Shown piece by piece: positions 4,544 through 7,419 of a stretch of DNA of 7,419 bases. The notes beneath the pieces were generated by a model. The model was given only the letters and a program-made list of their open reading frames with translations, was not told where the DNA came from and did no database searches. The DNA is from an uncultured Microbacterium sp. GTDB lineage: Bacteria > Actinomycetota > Actinomycetes > Actinomycetales > Microbacteriaceae. The position numbers and the translations under genes were made by a program. Location of the stretch: NCBI GenBank assembly GCA_937988695.1, contig CALKHM010000314.1:1-7419 (forward strand). Direction: 5' to 3'. Numbering within the stretch: the stretch's first letter is position 1; each line of letters begins with the position of its first letter.

Positions 4544-5752
4544 GTGGCGGGATACCGGGATCTGCTGCGCACACCAGGGGTCGGGCGCATCATCGCCGCG
4601 CAGCTGACGGCGCGGTTCCCGTCGGGCATGACGAGCCTGGCGGTGCTGCTGCACGTCGAGCACATCACCGGCTCCTACGGCGCGGCGGGCCTGGTGCTGG
4701 CCGCCGCGTCGATCGGACAGGCCATCGCCGGCCCCATCACGAGCCGGTGGATGGGGCTGTGGGGCATGCGCCGGGGGCTGACGCTGACGATGCTCGTGTG
4801 CGCGGCATCCATCGCCGGCATCGCTTTGCTGTCGTTGCCGCTGCCCGCGTTCATGGCGTTCGGGATGCTGGCGGGGCTGTCCACTCCCCCGGTGCAGCCG
4901 GCGGGGCGCACGATCTACCCGAAGATGGTCAACTCCCGGCAGCTGACTCCGCTGTTCTCCCTCGACGCCTCGTTGCAGGAGATCATCTGGATCCTCGCCC
5001 CCGTGGTCGTCACGTTCGTCTCGACGCAGATCAGCACGGTCGTGGGGCTTCTGGCCATCGTCGTCATCCTGCTGGCCGGCGGCTCGTGGTTCATCTCCTC
5101 GCCGGAGCTCGGACAGGTGCGCATCCCGCGCAGCCGCCGCCGCTTCGGCAAGGTGCTGTCCCGCCCGCCGGTGCTGCTGGCCACGTTCGTCGGATTCCTG
5201 CTGATCGGTGCGTGCGCGGCCGTCGAGGCGGGCGTGGTCGCCACGTTCGGCGAGGGCGGGATCGAGGCGGGTCTGGTGCTGGCCGTGTTCTCGATCGGAA
5301 GCCTGGGCGGCGGCCTCATCTCCGGCGGCATCCCGATCGGCCGGTGGGCGATGGCGCGGCGCATGGGCATCGTGATGCTCGGCCTGGTGGTGACCACGGT
5401 CTCGCTGAACGTGTGGTGGATCGGCGGCTCGCTGCTGGTGGCCGGGATCGGCGTCGCACCGGCGTTCGCGGTGATCTCGGCCATGACGACGGCCAGCGTG
5501 AAGTTCAGCGACACCGCCGAGGCGTTCGGCTGGGTCAACACCGGGCAGCTGATCGGCGCGGCGGCCGGCTCCGCGGTGGCCGGGTTCCTCATCGACGGCC
5601 TCGGACCTGCCGGTTCCTACTGGACGGCGGCGATGTTCGCCGCGGCGGGACTGCTGGTCTCTGCGGTCTTCCACCGCGGGTTTCCCGATCTGCGCCACCG
5701 CGACCCGAGTCCCCTGCCCGACACCGAGCCGGTGCGCACGATCATGTCGTGA
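4544..5752 (+). CDS. Major facilitator superfamily (MFS) transporter, substrate unknown
   Basis: A 402-residue membrane transporter with about twelve membrane segments in two halves of six, joined by a short basic cytoplasmic loop (RIPRSRRRFGK, 193-203). SRWMGLWGMRRGL (67-79) sits between the second and third segments, where the MFS A-motif (GxxxDRxGRR) belongs; the aspartate is replaced and only the basic end is kept. The segment DASLQEIIWILAPVVVTFV (141-159) recalls actinobacterial MFS proteins usually annotated as drug-efflux-like, but nothing in the sequence fixes the substrate. The tail (about 383-402) is polar. GTG 4544 is the start: it begins MAGYRDLLRTPGV, typical of the group, and fits the leaderless promoter. 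It may be controlled by the adjacent two-component system. It is convergent with the gene ending at 5768. Confidence 0.92.
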   Translation: MAGYRDLLRTPGVGRIIAAQLTARFPSGMTSLAVLLHVEHITGSYGAAGLVLAAASIGQAIAGPITSRWMGLWGMRRGLTLTMLVCAASIAGIALLSLPLPAFMAFGMLAGLSTPPVQPAGRTIYPKMVNSRQLTPLFSLDASLQEIIWILAPVVVTFVSTQISTVVGLLAIVVILLAGGSWFISSPELGQVRIPRSRRRFGKVLSRPPVLLATFVGFLLIGACAAVEAGVVATFGEGGIEAGLVLAVFSIGSLGGGLISGGIPIGRWAMARRMGIVMLGLVVTTVSLNVWWIGGSLLVAGIGVAPAFAVISAMTTASVKFSDTAEAFGWVNTGQLIGAAAGSAVAGFLIDGLGPAGSYWTAAMFAAAGLLVSAVFHRGFPDLRHRDPSPLPDTEPVRTIMS

Positions 5753-5766
5753 GGCCGCGGACGGCC
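5753..5766. terminator. Small hairpin filling the gap between convergent genes
   Basis: GGCCG (5753-5757), loop CGGA, CGGCC (5762-5766): a perfect five-base-pair stem that takes up 14 of the 15 bases between the MFS stop and the stop of the opposing gene. No T-tract follows on either strand, so it is not a classic intrinsic terminator. It may slow or end transcription from both sides. Confidence 0.4.
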
Positions 5767-5767
5767 G

Positions 5768-6175
5768 TCAGTCGGTGACGCGATGCAGCAGCGCCAACAG
5801 TGCCAGCGCGTAGGCGTCGGAGGGCTCCGGGTGGGCGTAGACGAGCCGCTTCCCACCGAGATCGACCTCGACCTCATACGTGTCGGGCTGCCGCCGCAGC
5901 TGCCGGAAGGTGCCGCGCAGCAGCTCCCGCAGCTGCTCCTCGCTGGGCAGCCACAGCGCGTCCTCCTGGGCGACGGAGTCCAGGGCCCACTCGGTGGTCC
6001 CGTTGAAGGCCAGGATGCCGCCGGTCGGGAACGTCCGCGCCTCGATGGTCATCTCGCTGACCGTGAACACGTCTGCCTCGAACTCCGGTTCGTCGAGCTG
6101 GAACCGGTCGCCGGAGCGCGGATGCCAGACCAGCCCGGCATCCCGCAGCCGTCGTGCCAGCTCGGTCGAGATCAT
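5768..6175 (-). CDS. Conserved cytosolic protein of unknown function, in an operon with the metal-sensing repressor
   Basis: A soluble protein of 135 residues with no membrane segment or signal peptide. Visible landmarks are the N-terminal helix ISTELARRLRDAGLVW (2-17), a beta-rich middle with EADVFTVSEMTIEARTF (33-49), the segment FNGTTEWALDSV (57-68), DALWLPSEEQLRELL (72-86), and a C-terminal helix DAYALALLALLHRV (120-133). I recall similar actinobacterial proteins, some labelled 'pilus assembly protein CpaE'; nothing here resembles the CpaE ATPase, so I would not use that name. There is no cysteine and only three histidines (H18, H115, H131), so it is unlikely to be a metal chaperone. Its ATG overlaps the stop of the upstream repressor gene (ATGA at 6175-6172) and no ribosome site is visible, so translation is probably coupled. 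The role is unknown. Confidence 0.88.
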   Translation of the reverse strand: MISTELARRLRDAGLVWHPRSGDRFQLDEPEFEADVFTVSEMTIEARTFPTGGILAFNGTTEWALDSVAQEDALWLPSEEQLRELLRGTFRQLRRQPDTYEVEVDLGGKRLVYAHPEPSDAYALALLALLHRVTD

Positions 6176-6447
6176 CGACGGTTGCCGACGTCGTAGGCCT
6201 TCAGCAGCTCGGCGACGGCCTGCTCGCGCTCATCGCCGCCCTGTTCAAACATGTGCGTGACGTGCGTGCGCAGATGGTTCTCCAGCAGCAGCTTGTCGAG
6301 CGACTCCAGTGCCTTCTGGATGGCGCGGGACTGACCGAGGATGTCCATGCAGTAGTCCTCGTTCTCGATCATCTTGGCAAGCCCGCGCACCTGCCCCTCG
6401 AGGATCGCGGTGCGGTGCAGGGCCCGCTTCTTGATGTCTTCGATCAC
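6172..6447 (-). CDS. Metal-sensing transcriptional repressor, CsoR/RcnR/FrmR family (DUF156)
   Basis: A 91-residue all-helical repressor. Family members bind operator DNA as tetramers and let go when a metal or a reactive small molecule binds. The diagnostic segments are HRTAILEGQVRGLAKMIE (11-28), YCMDILGQSRAIQKALESL (32-50) and LLLENHLRTHV (53-63). The ligand positions that sort the family (x, y, z) read C33, H58 and H62. Copper-sensing CsoR has Cys-His-Cys, and nickel/cobalt-sensing RcnR has Cys-His-His plus an N-terminal histidine, which is missing here. The ligand set is therefore non-canonical and the inducer cannot be named. The start is GTG 6447-6445, six bases after a TAnnnT hexamer. 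It is the first gene of a two-gene operon and divergent from the DUF445 gene; no copper ATPase or chaperone adjoins it. Confidence 0.93.
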   Translation of the reverse strand: MIEDIKKRALHRTAILEGQVRGLAKMIENEDYCMDILGQSRAIQKALESLDKLLLENHLRTHVTHMFEQGGDEREQAVAELLKAYDVGNRR

Positions 6448-6459
6448 GCGGACAGGCTA
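6448..6459 (-). promoter_or_regulatory. Leaderless-type promoter of the CsoR-family gene
   Basis: On the minus strand TAGCCT (6459-6454) is followed by six bases and then the GTG start at 6447. There is no ribosome site. The geometry matches the kinase and MFS promoters. Confidence 0.55.
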
Positions 6460-6469
6460 CCGGTCGCAC

Positions 6470-6479
6470 CCGTGCACGG
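6470..6479. promoter_or_regulatory. 10-base palindrome CCGTGCACGG, candidate operator
   Basis: A perfect palindrome in the 49-base gap between the divergent repressor and DUF445 genes, between their two -10-like hexamers. CsoR-family repressors bind short GC-rich inverted repeats, usually in their own promoters, so autoregulation is plausible and the DUF445 gene could be co-controlled. It lacks the longer G-tracts of known CsoR operators. Confidence 0.4.
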
Positions 6480-6484
6480 CATGC

Positions 6485-6490
6485 GAGGAT
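6485..6490 (+). promoter_or_regulatory. GAGGAT before the DUF445 start: ribosome site or -10
   Basis: GAGGA lies seven bases before ATG 6497, a reasonable ribosome site. GAGGAT is also six bases from the ATG, the spacing of the leaderless promoters elsewhere in the window, but it matches TAnnnT poorly at its first base. The ribosome-site reading seems slightly better; the gap to the divergent gene is short either way. Confidence 0.45.
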
Positions 6491-6496
6491 GACGCC

Positions 6497-7419
6497 ATGG
6501 CGCGTACGCCCACGGCACTGCTCTCACCGGCCGATCGGGTGCGCCGTCGCGCGCTGCGGCAGATGAAGGCGATCGCGCTGGGCGCGCTGCTCGTGCTGGC
6601 CGTGGTCTTCGCGATCTCGTTCGTGTTCGAGGAGCAGGTGCCCCCGCTGGCCTATCTGCGGGCGGCGGCCGAGGGCGGCATGGTCGGCGCGCTCGCTGAC
6701 TGGTTCGCCGTGACCGCTCTGTTCCGGCATCCGCTGGGCATCCCCATCCCGCACACCGCGATCATCCCCACCCGCAAGGACGAGATCGGTCGCACCCTCG
6801 GCGAGTTCGTGGAGACGAACTTCCTGTCCGGCCAGGTCGTGCGCACGAAGCTCGAGTCCACCTCGATCGCGCGCAGGCTCGGTGGTTGGCTCGCCCACCC
6901 CGATCACGCCGAGCGGGTGGCCACCGAGGGTGCGGGCATCGCGTCGGCGGTGCTGCGGGCGCTCAGCGACGCCGACGTGCAGGACGTGCTGGAGAGCCTG
7001 GCCCGCGAGCACCTGGTGGTGCCGCAGTGGGGGCCGCCGGCGGGTGCCTGGCTGGCGCGGGTGACCGGTGCCGGAGCGCATCACCCCGCCGTGGACCTGG
7101 CCGTGGACAGCATCGCGTCGTGGCTGGCCGCGAACCGGCCGGCGTTCGAGGGCCTCGTCTCACGCCGGCTGCCCGGCTGGGTGCCGAAGATCGCGCACCG
7201 GTTCGTCGACGACACCGTGTACCACGAGGCGGTCACGTTCATCACCGCCGTGCAGGCCGACCCGCGGCATCCGGCCCGCGACGCCGTCGACGGCTACCTC
7301 GCCCGTCTCGCCGACCGCCTGCAGCACGATCCGGCGATGATCGGGCGTCTCGAAGACGCGAAGACGGCAGTGTTCGACAGCCCGCGCGTGCGAGAGCTCG
7401 CCGCCCACGCGTGGGAGAC
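6497..7419 (+). CDS. DUF445 family membrane protein (3' end outside window)
   Basis: The first 307 residues of a DUF445 protein (relatives: E. coli YjiN, B. subtilis YheB), a membrane-anchored family of unknown function. A basic N-terminus (RVRRRALRQMK, 14-24) precedes one clear membrane helix (25-44). The family signature follows: EGGMVGALADWFAVTALFRH (59-78), then PLGIPIPHTAIIPTRKDEIG (79-98), and later LGEFVETNFLS (101-111). The rest is mostly amphipathic helix, as usual; the C-terminal membrane helix expected of the family lies beyond the window. Full-length actinobacterial members have roughly 400-430 residues, so about a quarter is missing. The ATG at 6497 is supported by GAGGA upstream and by the short gap to the divergent repressor. 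The shared 49-base gap hints at control by that repressor, but no metal-related role is known to me. Confidence 0.93.
   Translation, partial: MARTPTALLSPADRVRRRALRQMKAIALGALLVLAVVFAISFVFEEQVPPLAYLRAAAEGGMVGALADWFAVTALFRHPLGIPIPHTAIIPTRKDEIGRTLGEFVETNFLSGQVVRTKLESTSIARRLGGWLAHPDHAERVATEGAGIASAVLRALSDADVQDVLESLAREHLVVPQWGPPAGAWLARVTGAGAHHPAVDLAVDSIASWLAANRPAFEGLVSRRLPGWVPKIAHRFVDDTVYHEAVTFITAVQADPRHPARDAVDGYLARLADRLQHDPAMIGRLEDAKTAVFDSPRVRELAAHAWE

Noticed and set aside
3572..5698. 708-codon minus-strand open frame
   Set aside because: It is antisense to the end of the kinase gene, the regulator and the MFS gene, and its composition (Arg, His, Gln, Asp, Gly repeats) is that of a reverse-strand shadow.
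1..7419. Mobile element, CRISPR array, tRNA/rRNA or defence system
   Set aside because: No transposase, integrase, long terminal repeats, regularly spaced repeats, RNA gene structure or defence domain is visible; base composition and gene spacing look uniform.

Overview
This is GC-rich DNA with dense, mostly coding sequence, probably from an actinobacterium. Microbacteriaceae (Microbacterium-like) is the best guess. The basis is the class Ib nrdH-nrdI-nrdE order, an actinobacterial DnaA box (TTGTCCACA), several starts that look leaderless (a -10 hexamer, six bases, then ATG/GTG), and the overall look of the proteins. I ran no search, so the genus is inference.

Layout. Bases 1-1547 carry nrdH, nrdI and the first 280 codons of nrdE on the minus strand: an aerobic class Ib ribonucleotide reductase operon. 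Bases 1548-1904 are its 357-base regulatory region. It holds a candidate pair of NrdR boxes 32 bases apart that overlap -10-like hexamers, five DnaA-like boxes, a short palindrome and a 10-base triple repeat. Bases 1905-2543 encode an unrecognised multi-pass membrane protein on the minus strand. It is divergent from a two-component system on the plus strand (2703-4519: DesK/NarX-type histidine kinase and LuxR-type response regulator, joined by an ATGA overlap). An MFS transporter (4544-5752) follows, with its own leaderless-type promoter. It converges on a two-gene minus-strand operon: a CsoR/RcnR-family metal-sensing repressor (6172-6447) and a conserved cytosolic protein of unknown function (5768-6175), also joined by ATGA. 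From 6497 to the end runs a DUF445 membrane protein, divergent from the repressor across 49 bases and cut off by the window edge.

How the genes fit together. The nrd genes supply dNTPs: NrdH is the electron donor, NrdI the flavodoxin that helps form the radical cofactor, and NrdE the catalytic subunit; NrdF must lie outside. The kinase/regulator pair probably controls itself and perhaps the divergent membrane protein, because an 8-base inverted repeat lies between them. The repressor may control both its own operon and the DUF445 gene.

This looks like ordinary chromosome. I see no mobile element, CRISPR array, tRNA, rRNA or defence system. The observation most worth checking is the DnaA-box cluster beside the NrdR-type sites upstream of nrdH, which suggests that dNTP synthesis is tied to replication initiation.
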